Assembly: GCF_000741715.1 (NCBI RefSeq)
Contig: NZ_JGZN01000010.1
Span: forward strand, 1 to 45,447
Length of the DNA: 45,447 nucleotides
Source of the DNA: Bifidobacterium saguini DSM 23967
GTDB lineage: Bacteria; Actinomycetota; Actinomycetes; Actinomycetales; Bifidobacteriaceae
Direction of reading: 5' to 3'
Position numbers and translations under genes: made by a program. The notes below the pieces were generated by a model. That model was given only the letters and a program-made list of their open reading frames with translations. It made no database searches and had not been told where the DNA came from. Below are positions 1-8,622 of this stretch, piece by piece (the stretch's first letter is position 1; each line of letters starts with the position of its first letter).

Positions 1-73
1 AGCTTTCAACGGGTAGAGCGACGGGGACTCCCGCATTAATTAATAGACAATGCTTATCCCAGTCACACTGATT

Positions 74-260
74 TATCTCAATCACATTATTGAGATAGTG
101 ACTGAGATATACAAGTTCTCCGCATCCATATATGGGATCTCAAAAACTTAGTTTTTACTGGAACTAAGCCATTTTCACTAGGACAGTTTTCTTATTCAAC
201 GCGGAATTATTTCACTCGCTATCTCAGTCATTTTGACTGAGATAGGCATGCAAATATCAA
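74..260 (+). promoter_or_regulatory. EPS leader with repeated TGAGATA motifs and candidate ugd promoter
   Basis: No gene is visible in bases 1-376. The stretch is AT-rich and holds five copies of TGAGATA or its complement: 74-80 and 91-97 (a dyad, TATCTCAAT/ATTGAGATA), 103-109, 220-226 and 238-244. The last two form a perfect 12-bp inverted repeat (219-230 / 234-245, 3-base loop). A possible -35 TTGACT (233-238) lies inside the right arm, with a possible -10 TATCAA (255-260) 16 bases on. This looks like an operator overlapping the promoter of the EPS operon. The regulator is unknown. Repeat positions are seen directly; the promoter call is weak. Confidence 0.45.
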
Positions 261-376
261 GATTGCGCCGATAACGCCCGTTATGTCGGTTTCTGCTCCA
301 GCGTTCTGTATTGGGCAAAATCTCATTCATCAATGCAGGCTCCTCCGAATTCACGCCATTCAGAGAGGGCATTGTG

Positions 377-1633
377 ATGAGGGATTTTGATTCGTTGAAG
401 ATTGCCGTTGCTGGTACCGGTTATGTGGGTTTGAGCTTAGCTACGCTTTTGGCTCAGCATCATCAGGTTACCGCGGTGGATATTGTTCCTGCAAAGGTCG
501 ACATGATCAATGCCCGTAAGTCCCCGATTCAAGATGACTACATCGAGAAGTACTTCGCGGAGAAGAAGTTGGACCTCACTGCCACGCTCGATGGCGAGAA
601 GGCCTACGCGGATGCCGATTTCGTGATTATCGCCGCGCCGACCAACTACGACAGCACGAAAAACTTCTTCGACACCTCCGCAGTGGAAGCCGTCATCAAG
701 CTGGTGATGAAGGTCAACCCGGACGCGATCATGGTCATCAAGTCCACCATCCCGGTCGGCTACACCAAGTCCATCCGTAAGAAGACCGGTTCCAAGAACA
801 TCATCTTCAGCCCTGAGTTCCTGCGCGAATCCAAGGCTCTGTACGACAACCTGTACCCGAGCCGCATTGTGGTCGGCACCGACCCGCAGGACGAGCACCT
901 CGTGGAGGCCGCCCACACCTTCGCCAAGCTGCTGCAGCAGGGTGCCATCGAGGAGAACATTCACACGCTGTTCATGGGCTTCACCGAGGCCGAAGCCGTC
1001 AAGCTGTTCGCCAACACGTATCTGGCATTGCGCGTCTCCTACTTCAACGAGCTCGACACCTACGCCGAGTCCAAGGGCCTGAATACCCGCGAGATCATCG
1101 ACGGCGTGTGCCTCGACCCTCGCATCGGCACCCATTACAACAACCCGAGCTTTGGCTACGGCGGCTACTGCCTGCCGAAGGACACCAAGCAGCTGCTCGC
1201 CAACTACCAGGATGTGCCGGAAAACCTTATTCACGCCATCGTGGAATCCAACGTGACCCGCAAGGACTTCATTGCAGACAGCGTACTGAAGAAGGCCGGT
1301 TATTACGGTTACAGCGGCAACAACGAGTTTGATGCTTCCGATGAGAAGCCAGTGACCGTGGGCGTATACCGCCTCACCATGAAGTCCAACTCGGATAACT
1401 TCCGTCAGTCCGCCATCCAAGGCGTTATGAAGCGCATTAAGGCTAAGGGCGCAACCGTAATCGTCTATGAGCCCACGCTGGAGAACGGCACTACATTCTT
1501 CGGTTCCGAAGTGGTCAACGATCTTGACGAATTCAAGAAGCGTAGCGACGCGATTCTCGCCAACCGCTACAACTCCTGCCTCGACGACGTTGAAGACAAG
1601 GTATATACGCGCGATCTGTTCCGCAGGGACTAA
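377..1633 (+). CDS. ugd: UDP-glucose 6-dehydrogenase
   Basis: Oxidises UDP-glucose to UDP-glucuronate with two NAD+ in the cytoplasm, supplying an acidic sugar donor for EPS. The 418-residue protein opens with a Rossmann NAD-binding motif (GTGYVG, residues 13-18). It contains the family motif SPEFLRE and the catalytic cysteine in [10 protein letters not shown] (about C265). Length fits the bacterial short Ugd family. The open frame extends upstream to a TTG at 311, but ATG 377 follows AGAGGG (364-369) by 7 bases and directly precedes the conserved N-terminus; GTG 374 is the alternative. Codon use is GC-rich like the core genome, unlike the genes that follow. It is 21 bases ahead of the next gene, so probably co-transcribed. 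The neighbouring C5-epimerase-like gene suggests its product ends up as a uronic acid in the polymer (inference). Confidence 0.95.
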   Translation: MRDFDSLKIAVAGTGYVGLSLATLLAQHHQVTAVDIVPAKVDMINARKSPIQDDYIEKYFAEKKLDLTATLDGEKAYADADFVIIAAPTNYDSTKNFFDTSAVEAVIKLVMKVNPDAIMVIKSTIPVGYTKSIRKKTGSKNIIFSPEFLRESKALYDNLYPSRIVVGTDPQDEHLVEAAHTFAKLLQQGAIEENIHTLFMGFTEAEAVKLFANTYLALRVSYFNELDTYAESKGLNTREIIDGVCLDPRIGTHYNNPSFGYGGYCLPKDTKQLLANYQDVPENLIHAIVESNVTRKDFIADSVLKKAGYYGYSGNNEFDASDEKPVTVGVYRLTMKSNSDNFRQSAIQGVMKRIKAKGATVIVYEPTLENGTTFFGSEVVNDLDEFKKRSDAILANRYNSCLDDVEDKVYTRDLFRRD

Positions 1634-1654
1634 ACGAACTGAGTGGTAAGAATT

Positions 1655-2569
1655 ATGACTAAACCATTAGTAAGCGTCATTATCCCTACCTATAAAAGGG
1701 CTGATCGTATTAATCATGCGGTGGATTCCGTTGTCGCTCAGACTTACGGAATCGAAAATATCGAAGTCATCGTGGTAAGCGATAATAAAAAGGAATTCCC
1801 GGAGTATGCGGATACCGATCGCAAACTGGAGGAGTATCAGCAGTTGCCGCATTTCCAGCTAATCCACACTGCCGGTGGCACCGGCGGTGGTGCGGCGAGA
1901 AATTACGCATGCAAATATGCGACGGGTGAATATCTAGCATTTCTGGATGACGATGACGAGTTTTTACCGGACAAGATAGAAACTCAGGTCCAGTTCATGC
2001 AATCTAATCACTTGGATATGTCGTATCAGGATGTGTCTTGGTACGACTTCAATTCCAAGAAGCTGGTGGAACATCGCCGTCTTAACCATGTAACAGATTT
2101 CAGCAAAAAAGGTCTGCTGCAAGCTCATATGGTTACGCCCATTGCTCCGACTGCGATTTATATGCTTACCAAGCAGTTGTTTGATCAGACTGATGGCTTT
2201 GGAGAAGTACCCGTTGGGCAGGACTGGTTCTTGATGCTTCGTTGCATCGAGGCAGGAGCCAAGATTGGCTATATGCCAGAGGTGCATGTGCATCAGTATT
2301 TATATGATGGCGAGAGACTTTCTCTAGGCACCAACAAGATTAATGGTGAGAACAACCTGTATAAGGTTCGCCAATCGTATTTCCCTATACTGACTCCAGC
2401 CCAACGGAAATATGTGAAATTCCGCCATTATGCAGTACTTGCGTTTGCCTGCAAACGAAGTAAACGATGGGCAGAGGCTATTAAATACGCGTTGTGCGCG
2501 GTTGTTTCCTCTCCTATGTACTGCCTGAAAGAAGCTCCTAAGTATTTCGGTAAGGCAAAGAAGGCGTAG
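1655..2569 (+). CDS. glycosyltransferase family 2
   Basis: Predicted inverting, GT-A fold sugar transferase that adds one residue to the lipid-linked EPS repeat on the cytoplasmic face. The N-terminus has the classic GT2 opening (KPLVSVIIPTYKRADRI). The metal-binding acidic cluster is in AFLDDDDEFLPDK (about residue 100), preceded by GGTGGGAARNYA, the GT2 motif that positions the nucleotide sugar. GQDW further on is a likely catalytic-base region. About 304 residues, a normal single-domain size. ATG 1655 is chosen; an in-frame GTG at 1643 is possible. Donor and acceptor cannot be read from sequence. AT-rich codon use begins here, in contrast to ugd. Confidence 0.88.
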   Translation: MTKPLVSVIIPTYKRADRINHAVDSVVAQTYGIENIEVIVVSDNKKEFPEYADTDRKLEEYQQLPHFQLIHTAGGTGGGAARNYACKYATGEYLAFLDDDDEFLPDKIETQVQFMQSNHLDMSYQDVSWYDFNSKKLVEHRRLNHVTDFSKKGLLQAHMVTPIAPTAIYMLTKQLFDQTDGFGEVPVGQDWFLMLRCIEAGAKIGYMPEVHVHQYLYDGERLSLGTNKINGENNLYKVRQSYFPILTPAQRKYVKFRHYAVLAFACKRSKRWAEAIKYALCAVVSSPMYCLKEAPKYFGKAKKA

Positions 2570-2570
2570 T

Positions 2571-3821
2571 ATGTCTACTTTGCTGTTGCTTACTAAGCAT
2601 TTCCCCTACAATCAAGGGGAAACTGCTGCGGAATCTTATCTGGAAACAGAAATAACATATCTGGCAAAATCCTTCGATAAGGTTTTTGTGGCAGCTACTG
2701 AAGCTCCTGTAGACCGGGATTTGACATGCGCGCTACCAGCCAATGTGGAGTCTGTCTCATTGGGATGTGTTCAAAGTAAATCTCAGAAAATTAGGGCAGC
2801 GGTACAAGGCCTGTGCATTCCTGTTGCTGGAACAACTAGTGAGAAGGAGGCTGCTCGTTCTGAACACGGATTGAGCACGTCTCGTAAATTGTTCCAGTTA
2901 TATTTCATTGCAAAAGCGCAGCAAAAATATAAGCGACTGCAACGAATACTGGCTGATAGAGGAGTGAATCCCACTCATCTGTATAGCTTTTGGTTCTTTG
3001 ACACCGCATTGGTTGAGGCTTGGATGCTGCAGCAGTTTCCAAATGCAATAGCAGTGAGCAGGACTCATCGCTACGAACTCTATGCAGAACGCAACAAGCT
3101 GAACTATTTACCGTTGCGTGAATATCTGCTGAATGCCATGAACGCGGTGTTGCCCTGCTCGCAAGATGGTACATCGTATCTTCAGAAGCGATATCCGAAA
3201 TATTCCGAGAAATTGCATACATGCTATCTCGGTACACGTGAACTTCCTGATAAGAGCGCCGAGATAGAAGGACAGGTTTTTCAAGTAGTCAGCTGTTCTC
3301 GTGTCGTACCGGTTAAACGGGTGTCTTTACTTGCGCAGGCAATGAAAATCCTCGATCAGCAGGAAAACATTCATGTGCGGTGGACGCATTATGGTGATGG
3401 CTCAGAACTGGATGCAGTGAAGTCGATTGCTTCGTCGTATAGACATGTGCAGGCTGTTTTTCCAGGTAATCTCGCAAATTCTGCACTCTTGAATGAGTAC
3501 GGGGATAAACATATTGACCTATTCGTCAATGTGTCTTCTTCTGAAGGTTTGCCAATATCCATTATGGAAGCCAGCGGCTGTGGAGTTCCAGTATTGGCTA
3601 CTGATGTGGGTGGTACTCACGAAATTGTCCAAAGCGGATATAACGGAGAACTGCTCGATGAACATGTTGATGCGCGGACAGTTGCCGCAAAAATCTATGC
3701 ATACATAAGCCTGCCAAGAAGCCGAAAAGAACAGTATCGAACAGCAGCCAGAGAGATGTGGAAGGAACATTTCCGGACTGCAAGCAATGTGCAGACACTG
3801 CTGCAGAAAATGCATCAGTGA
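2571..3821 (+). CDS. glycosyltransferase, GT4/GT-B type
   Basis: Retaining GT-B fold glycosyltransferase of 416 residues. The C-terminal half carries the group 1 signature: VVSCSRVVPVKR at the start of the donor domain, then EGLPISIMEASGCGVPVLAT with the two glutamates of the E-x7-E motif, then VGGTHEIV. The N-terminal acceptor domain starts with LLLTKHFPYNQGE, the usual glycine-poor GT4 opening. It begins one base after the TAG of the upstream gene, so translation is probably coupled. Sugar specificity is unknown. Part of the AT-rich EPS block. Confidence 0.87.
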   Translation: MSTLLLLTKHFPYNQGETAAESYLETEITYLAKSFDKVFVAATEAPVDRDLTCALPANVESVSLGCVQSKSQKIRAAVQGLCIPVAGTTSEKEAARSEHGLSTSRKLFQLYFIAKAQQKYKRLQRILADRGVNPTHLYSFWFFDTALVEAWMLQQFPNAIAVSRTHRYELYAERNKLNYLPLREYLLNAMNAVLPCSQDGTSYLQKRYPKYSEKLHTCYLGTRELPDKSAEIEGQVFQVVSCSRVVPVKRVSLLAQAMKILDQQENIHVRWTHYGDGSELDAVKSIASSYRHVQAVFPGNLANSALLNEYGDKHIDLFVNVSSSEGLPISIMEASGCGVPVLATDVGGTHEIVQSGYNGELLDEHVDARTVAAKIYAYISLPRSRKEQYRTAAREMWKEHFRTASNVQTLLQKMHQ

Positions 3822-3857
3822 ACGGCTTTATAGAAGACAGCAAAGGAATTTGATACC

Positions 3858-4802
3858 ATGGGCAATCAACTATTGCAGAAGCTCACACTCTTGAAACGTT
3901 GGAGCAAAATCCTATCTGGGAAAACAGCAGTGGCTGTTGAACAAGGAATCGGCAAAGCGTTTTCAACTGAGAAAATAGCAGGTTATTATAACGATTTAAC
4001 TGGTAAAGTTTCCGATACAACGTTACTCGATGATCAAGGTGTTCCTGTAACGGTTATTGCAGGTGGCGATCACCGGCATTTCCCTATTGCTATTTTTCAA
4101 TACGCATTAGGTAGCTATGACAAATTCTTGTTGACAAAAGATCAGAAATATTTGACTTCATTTAAGTCTTGTATTGACTGGGCGATAGCACATCAACGTG
4201 AGGATGGATCTTGGGATGCGTTTTCGCCAATCGGTAGTGTGAAATATACCGTTTCTTCGATGGCACAAGGTGAAGGCGCATCGGTTTTGCTACGAGGATA
4301 TGTGCAATATGGAGATGCAAAGTATTTGGACAGTGCTCGCAAAGCTATTGATTACATGCTGGTTCCTCTTGACAAAGGCGGAGTATCCATCCACGAGAAC
4401 GGACGTCTCTATCTGGAAGAATACCCACAAAGTCCACGACGTAGTGTTTTAAATGGATGGATATTCTCGTTATTTGGTCTTTTTGATTTATCTCTCATTG
4501 ATAAAAGTTATACCAACTATTTCCAGCAATCAGTAAAAACTCTTGCTGAAGAGTTGGATCAATATGATACCGGTTATTGGAGCTACTACGATCTTGAACA
4601 TCGTATTGCATCTCCTGCGTATCATAAGCTGCATATTGCCTTGCTGTCGGTAATGGCTCAACTCAGCGATTTACGCATATATGCTGAATACGCGGCGAAG
4701 TTTGAAAAATATCAGAATAGCTCTGTTAATAAATATCATGCTATTGCAAGAAAAGTAATTCAAAAACTGTCTGAAAAGTCAGATGCGGTGATTGTACAAT
4801 GA
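3858..4802 (+). CDS. D-glucuronyl C5-epimerase C-terminal domain protein
   Basis: A 314-residue protein resembling the C-terminal catalytic domain of heparosan-glucuronate C5-epimerase, the enzyme family that turns polymer-bound D-glucuronate into L-iduronate. Family landmarks appear in order: SMAQGEG (134-140), LEEYP (186-190), VLNGWIFSL (197-205), YDTGYWSYYDLEH (236-248) and YHKLHI (255-260). The tyrosines in LEEYP, YYDLEH and YHKLHI sit where the family keeps its conserved active-site tyrosines. No signal peptide or membrane span is evident, so action on a cytoplasmic lipid-linked oligosaccharide would fit. Only about 85 residues precede the domain, so the N-terminal sandwich of the animal enzyme is absent. 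AAAGGA (3842-3847) precedes ATG. Family assignment is from motif memory; iduronate formation is inference, supported by ugd in the same cluster. Confidence 0.75.
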   Translation: MGNQLLQKLTLLKRWSKILSGKTAVAVEQGIGKAFSTEKIAGYYNDLTGKVSDTTLLDDQGVPVTVIAGGDHRHFPIAIFQYALGSYDKFLLTKDQKYLTSFKSCIDWAIAHQREDGSWDAFSPIGSVKYTVSSMAQGEGASVLLRGYVQYGDAKYLDSARKAIDYMLVPLDKGGVSIHENGRLYLEEYPQSPRRSVLNGWIFSLFGLFDLSLIDKSYTNYFQQSVKTLAEELDQYDTGYWSYYDLEHRIASPAYHKLHIALLSVMAQLSDLRIYAEYAAKFEKYQNSSVNKYHAIARKVIQKLSEKSDAVIVQ

Positions 4803-5887
4803 AAATTGTTGAGGTAATGCCTGAATTTGGCCTAGCTGGTGCTCAGCGAATGGCAGAAAGTTTGATACTTGGATTGTCTGAGGCTGGACATCAAGTGTAT
4901 GCGATCAGCTTGTTTTCGGAAGAAACAAGTATTACGGAGAATTTGCATAAGCATTCCGTTCCTGTATATTTTCTCGGGAAGAAAGCAGGATTGGATTTAA
5001 GTATTTTTATCAAAGTATTTAAAGTACTGAAAACAATACAACCTGATGTAGTGCATACTCATAGATATTGTATGCAATATGTAATTCCTGCTGCACAATT
5101 ATTGCATATTAAAGTTAAAGTGCATACAGTTCATAATATTGCTGAAAAAGAGGTACCCGAAAAACAGCAAAAGTTGAATAATTGGTTCTATCATCATTGC
5201 GATGTTGTGCCTGTGGCAATCAGCCCAGTTGTTCAAAAGAGCATTGTAAATAGGTATCATTTGCAAAACAATGATGTTCCGTTGATCTATAACGGTGTGA
5301 CTAGAAATTATGTACATGTTGCCAATGATTGTGACATCTTTAATTTCTTAAATATAGCTAGATTTGAACCACAGAAGAATCATCGAATGTTGATTGAATC
5401 CTTTAAAAAGGTTCATGATGTTCATCCTAAGACGCGATTAACATTAGTTGGTGATTATTCGCTTGGTGGATCTAATGCAGAATATAATGCTGTTATAGCG
5501 CTTATCAAGCAATATAAGCTTGAAGATAGCGTCGAATTAGTGGGCGCAGTTGATGATGTCGCTCCATATGTGGAGCGAGCTGATGCATTCGTTCTTCCTT
5601 CGCGGTATGAAGGTTTCCCTATTACGCTTATTGAAGCGTTCTGTGCCGGTTTGCCTGTGGTGTGCACTGCGGTAGGCGGAGTACCAGATATTGTGTCGAA
5701 TGAGGAGAACGGTCTACTGACCAGTGTTGATGCTGGTGAATTTGCTCATGCAATGATTAGGTTGGTCGAAGATGATAATTTGCGCATGACACTATCTGAG
5801 CATGCTCAGCGTGATAGTCGTAAATATTCGCAAGACTCAATGACCGATGCTTATCAGGTTTTGTTCGAAAAGCTTATTGCCCGATAA
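4799..5887 (+). CDS. glycosyltransferase, GT4/GT-B type
   Basis: A 362-residue GT-B retaining glycosyltransferase. The N-terminus EVMPEFGLAGAQRMAE is the typical GT4 glycine loop. HTHRYCMQYV and HTVHNIAE are acceptor-domain motifs. The donor domain starts at LNIARFEPQKNHRMLI, and RYEGFPITLIEAFCAGLPVV holds the E-x7-E pair, followed by TAVGGVPDIV. Its ATG overlaps the stop of the epimerase-like gene by four bases (ATGA), so the two are translationally coupled, which suggests they act on the same residue or consecutive residues of the repeat. The sugar is unknown. Confidence 0.88.
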   Translation: MKIVEVMPEFGLAGAQRMAESLILGLSEAGHQVYAISLFSEETSITENLHKHSVPVYFLGKKAGLDLSIFIKVFKVLKTIQPDVVHTHRYCMQYVIPAAQLLHIKVKVHTVHNIAEKEVPEKQQKLNNWFYHHCDVVPVAISPVVQKSIVNRYHLQNNDVPLIYNGVTRNYVHVANDCDIFNFLNIARFEPQKNHRMLIESFKKVHDVHPKTRLTLVGDYSLGGSNAEYNAVIALIKQYKLEDSVELVGAVDDVAPYVERADAFVLPSRYEGFPITLIEAFCAGLPVVCTAVGGVPDIVSNEENGLLTSVDAGEFAHAMIRLVEDDNLRMTLSEHAQRDSRKYSQDSMTDAYQVLFEKLIAR

Positions 5888-5898
5888 CGAGTGGTGCC

Positions 5899-7170
5899 AT
5901 GACTGTTGCAAATCAAGTTCGTGATACGCAAATTCCGATTGCTGTTAGAAAGTCTGTATTTTTAGATAATTTCACCACTATAGTATTAATTATTAGTGTA
6001 ATCTGTATTTTTACTTTTAATAATGATACGACTGGTATCGGTAAAACAGCAACAAATTTGCTGATGATCGCGTTTATGGGTTGTGAGCTGCTTTGTGTTG
6101 CTGTTCGTAGGTGTGTTGTTGTTCATCCCGTAAATCTTCTATTTGCTCTATTCCTCTTCATATGTATGATGTCGCTGTTGTGGACGGCAGATGTTGATCT
6201 TACGATGACTCGTACAACGAGCTTGGCAATCATGGCATTGTTCATGCTATGTATTTTCAACTACATTTTTTTAGATGTTCGAAAGATTGATTTTCGCATT
6301 AATGTATTGATACGCACCATTGTCATAGCCTCGGCTTTTGCTTCGATTTATCTCCTATTGAATTCTGATTGGAGTGCAGGCGGTAGAACGAATGATGTAA
6401 TTGGTGATGCGAATCAGGCGAGTGCTTATCTTTCGTATGCGTTGCCGCTGTCAATGTACGCAATGTCAAAGAAGCTACTGCCTAAATTGGTCTGTGTCCT
6501 TCAGATGGTTGTAGTGTTCGCATCTGTTATTGTTAGTGCATCTCGAACCGGGTTGATGGTTTGCATTGCAGGTGTAGCTCTTTATGTTTTTATCCGTTCA
6601 TACCAGCGAGGGCTTCTTTCGCCGCGAAGTATTGCGCTCATAGTAGGTGTAGCCGTAGGTTGTGTAGCTCTGTTCCAATATGTGATGACCAATCCACAGG
6701 CCTATGAAGTGATTGGACGTAGGCTTCAGTCAATTGTAGACATTATGAATGGTCGCGATTCGCAAATGAATGAGGGATCATATTTCGAAAGAAAACGTCT
6801 CCTTGAGTTGGCTATCGCTTTGTGGCAAAGCCATCCGATGTTTGGTGTGGGTGCCGATGCATACGCGCATTTTGCAGCTGTTGGAATTCGAAATACATTC
6901 AGTCATAACGACTATATGCAAATATTGTCTGGTGTGGGAATTGTTGGATTTATTCCTTACTATGCGCAGCATGTGTATATATTGAAAAACGGGGTTCGTC
7001 TGCGTGGCTCATTGCAAGTAATGGTACTTGTCATGATGGCGCAATTATTATTCTTTCATTTCTTTGTAGTTTTCTACTACCAAAAACTAGAGATTATTTA
7101 TATCGTTTTGCTTATTGCTATGTCTACTAATATGAAATCAAAAAATAGCTGGTATTTGAATTTTAGTTGA
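5899..7170 (+). CDS. O-antigen/EPS polymerase-like membrane protein (Wzy type)
   Basis: A 423-residue integral membrane protein with about ten to twelve hydrophobic spans. A hydrophilic stretch between late spans (from YFERKRLLELAIALWQSHPM to FSHNDYMQI) matches the large extracellular loop of the O-antigen ligase/Wzy family, including the common G(V/A)G ... SHNDY pattern. It is expected to join flipped repeat units into long chains at the outer face of the membrane. It lies between a glycosyltransferase and the flippase, the usual order in Wzy-dependent clusters. No strong Shine-Dalgarno is seen before ATG 5899; it starts 12 bases after the previous stop. Wzy proteins diverge greatly, so the role rests on topology, loop motif and context. 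Confidence 0.78.
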   Translation: MTVANQVRDTQIPIAVRKSVFLDNFTTIVLIISVICIFTFNNDTTGIGKTATNLLMIAFMGCELLCVAVRRCVVVHPVNLLFALFLFICMMSLLWTADVDLTMTRTTSLAIMALFMLCIFNYIFLDVRKIDFRINVLIRTIVIASAFASIYLLLNSDWSAGGRTNDVIGDANQASAYLSYALPLSMYAMSKKLLPKLVCVLQMVVVFASVIVSASRTGLMVCIAGVALYVFIRSYQRGLLSPRSIALIVGVAVGCVALFQYVMTNPQAYEVIGRRLQSIVDIMNGRDSQMNEGSYFERKRLLELAIALWQSHPMFGVGADAYAHFAAVGIRNTFSHNDYMQILSGVGIVGFIPYYAQHVYILKNGVRLRGSLQVMVLVMMAQLLFFHFFVVFYYQKLEIIYIVLLIAMSTNMKSKNSWYLNFS

Positions 7171-7184
7171 TTAATGAGGCTTCC

Positions 7185-8612
7185 GTGAATAAGTATTTAA
7201 ATCTATTAACGAATATTGGTGTTTTTGCTCTCAATGCTTTTGCAACACGACTAATTACCTTTTTATTGGTCCCTTTATATACATATTATCTTACGACAGC
7301 TGAATATGGTATAACTGATTTATCGATTGTAGTATTGAGCGCTTTTTTCCCAATCGCTACACTATGTTCAGCTGATGCGGTATTGCGTTTTGTTGTAGAT
7401 AAAACCGATTCAACTGAAAAAACCATTTCATTTGGTTTATTCATGATTGTATTGAGTACGCTGGTCGTTGCTTGCTGTTTACCGCTTCTTGATTTAAGTT
7501 TTTTTGGTGGGCTTGGAAACTATAAATTATATTTCTTGTTGTATTATTTCTTTAATTCGTTGCAATGGCTGGGTGGATCAGTCGCTCGAGGCCTGAATCA
7601 AATAAAACTTACCACAGTTTCCGCTGTCGTATCATCGTTGACTACAGCTATTGGTGTTGTAATTCTTATAATGTTCCAAGGCCTAGGCGTCGATGGTTAT
7701 TTCATTTCAGTGATACTTGCAAATCTATTTGGATCACTGATTTTTATTATTGGTGGTAGGCATTATCAGTACTATGCTCCTATTCATTGGAGCAAGGATA
7801 GAGCACTCATAAAACGTATGCTTGCATACTCGATTCCACTAGTCCCTAACTCTCTGTTTTGGTGGGCTAACACTAGTCTCAATCGATTCTTTATAACAGG
7901 CATGATTGGCATTGGTGCTTCTGGTCTTTTTGCGGCTGCTAGCAAAATTCCAAATTTTTTGAATCTATTTAGTAACATATTCCAACAAGCATGGCAGCTG
8001 TCTGCATTTCAGGAGTTTAAGAAACAAGGAGTTGAACGTTTCTACTCGTTGATTCTGCGTGTGTTTCATTCAGGTATGAGTATTATTGCAGCTATATTGA
8101 TTCTTTTGGCGCAACCTCTTGCTCTAATACTTTTACAAAAAGACTTTTATTCTGCTTGGGTTTATGTACCATTCCTGCTTGTTTCGTTTTTCTTCTCGGC
8201 ATTAAACTCATTCATGAGTGCATTTTATAGTGCGAGTATGAAAACGAAATCGCTATTTGTTGATACTGTTATTGGTTTGGTTATTTGTGTGGTACTTACC
8301 TGGTTGCTTATTCCTCCCTTAGGTTTGTATGGCGCTTCTATCGCGATGATTGCAAGTAATCTGTTTGTATATTGCGCTCGTGTCTTTGGTGTGCGCAAGT
8401 TTATTGATATCAAAGTCAATTGGCTTTTGATTTTTGCAATTGACTGTTTGCTGCTTACGCAGTCTATTGTTGCCACATTTAATTTCTCTAATTACTTGAT
8501 TATTGAAATCATAATTTTTGTGTTGCTCGGTGTTTGTGTTCTTTTGGATCTGGCACCTGTTGCTAGTCGTGTCTTCCTGAAATCTTCAGGGAAGTATTCT
8601 TCTTCAAAATAG
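7185..8612 (+). CDS. polysaccharide flippase (Wzx/PST family)
   Basis: About 475 residues with roughly 12-14 membrane spans and the family opening NIGVFALNAFATRLITFLLVPLYTYYLT-like region (residues about 6-33), then EYGITDLS, typical of polysaccharide transporters of the MOP superfamily. It would flip undecaprenyl-linked repeats to the outside. GTG 7185 is preferred because GAGG (7175-7178) lies six bases upstream. A TTG at 7167 is in frame and would overlap the previous stop, but it has no ribosome site. AT-rich and flanked by polymerase and glycosyltransferase genes. Confidence 0.85.
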   Translation: MNKYLNLLTNIGVFALNAFATRLITFLLVPLYTYYLTTAEYGITDLSIVVLSAFFPIATLCSADAVLRFVVDKTDSTEKTISFGLFMIVLSTLVVACCLPLLDLSFFGGLGNYKLYFLLYYFFNSLQWLGGSVARGLNQIKLTTVSAVVSSLTTAIGVVILIMFQGLGVDGYFISVILANLFGSLIFIIGGRHYQYYAPIHWSKDRALIKRMLAYSIPLVPNSLFWWANTSLNRFFITGMIGIGASGLFAAASKIPNFLNLFSNIFQQAWQLSAFQEFKKQGVERFYSLILRVFHSGMSIIAAILILLAQPLALILLQKDFYSAWVYVPFLLVSFFFSALNSFMSAFYSASMKTKSLFVDTVIGLVICVVLTWLLIPPLGLYGASIAMIASNLFVYCARVFGVRKFIDIKVNWLLIFAIDCLLLTQSIVATFNFSNYLIIEIIIFVLLGVCVLLDLAPVASRVFLKSSGKYSSSK

Positions 8613-8622
8613 AGGAGGGAAA

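Noticed and set aside
1..45. tRNA-like text (GGGTAGAGCG followed by CGGGGACTCCCG)
   Set aside because: The anticodon-like stem leaves only a four-base loop and no T arm or acceptor stem follows. Not a tRNA; at most a chance or remnant similarity.
437..1420. 327-residue open frame on the - strand
   Set aside because: Lies opposite ugd in the mirrored codon phase of a GC-rich gene and has no ribosome site or family motif.
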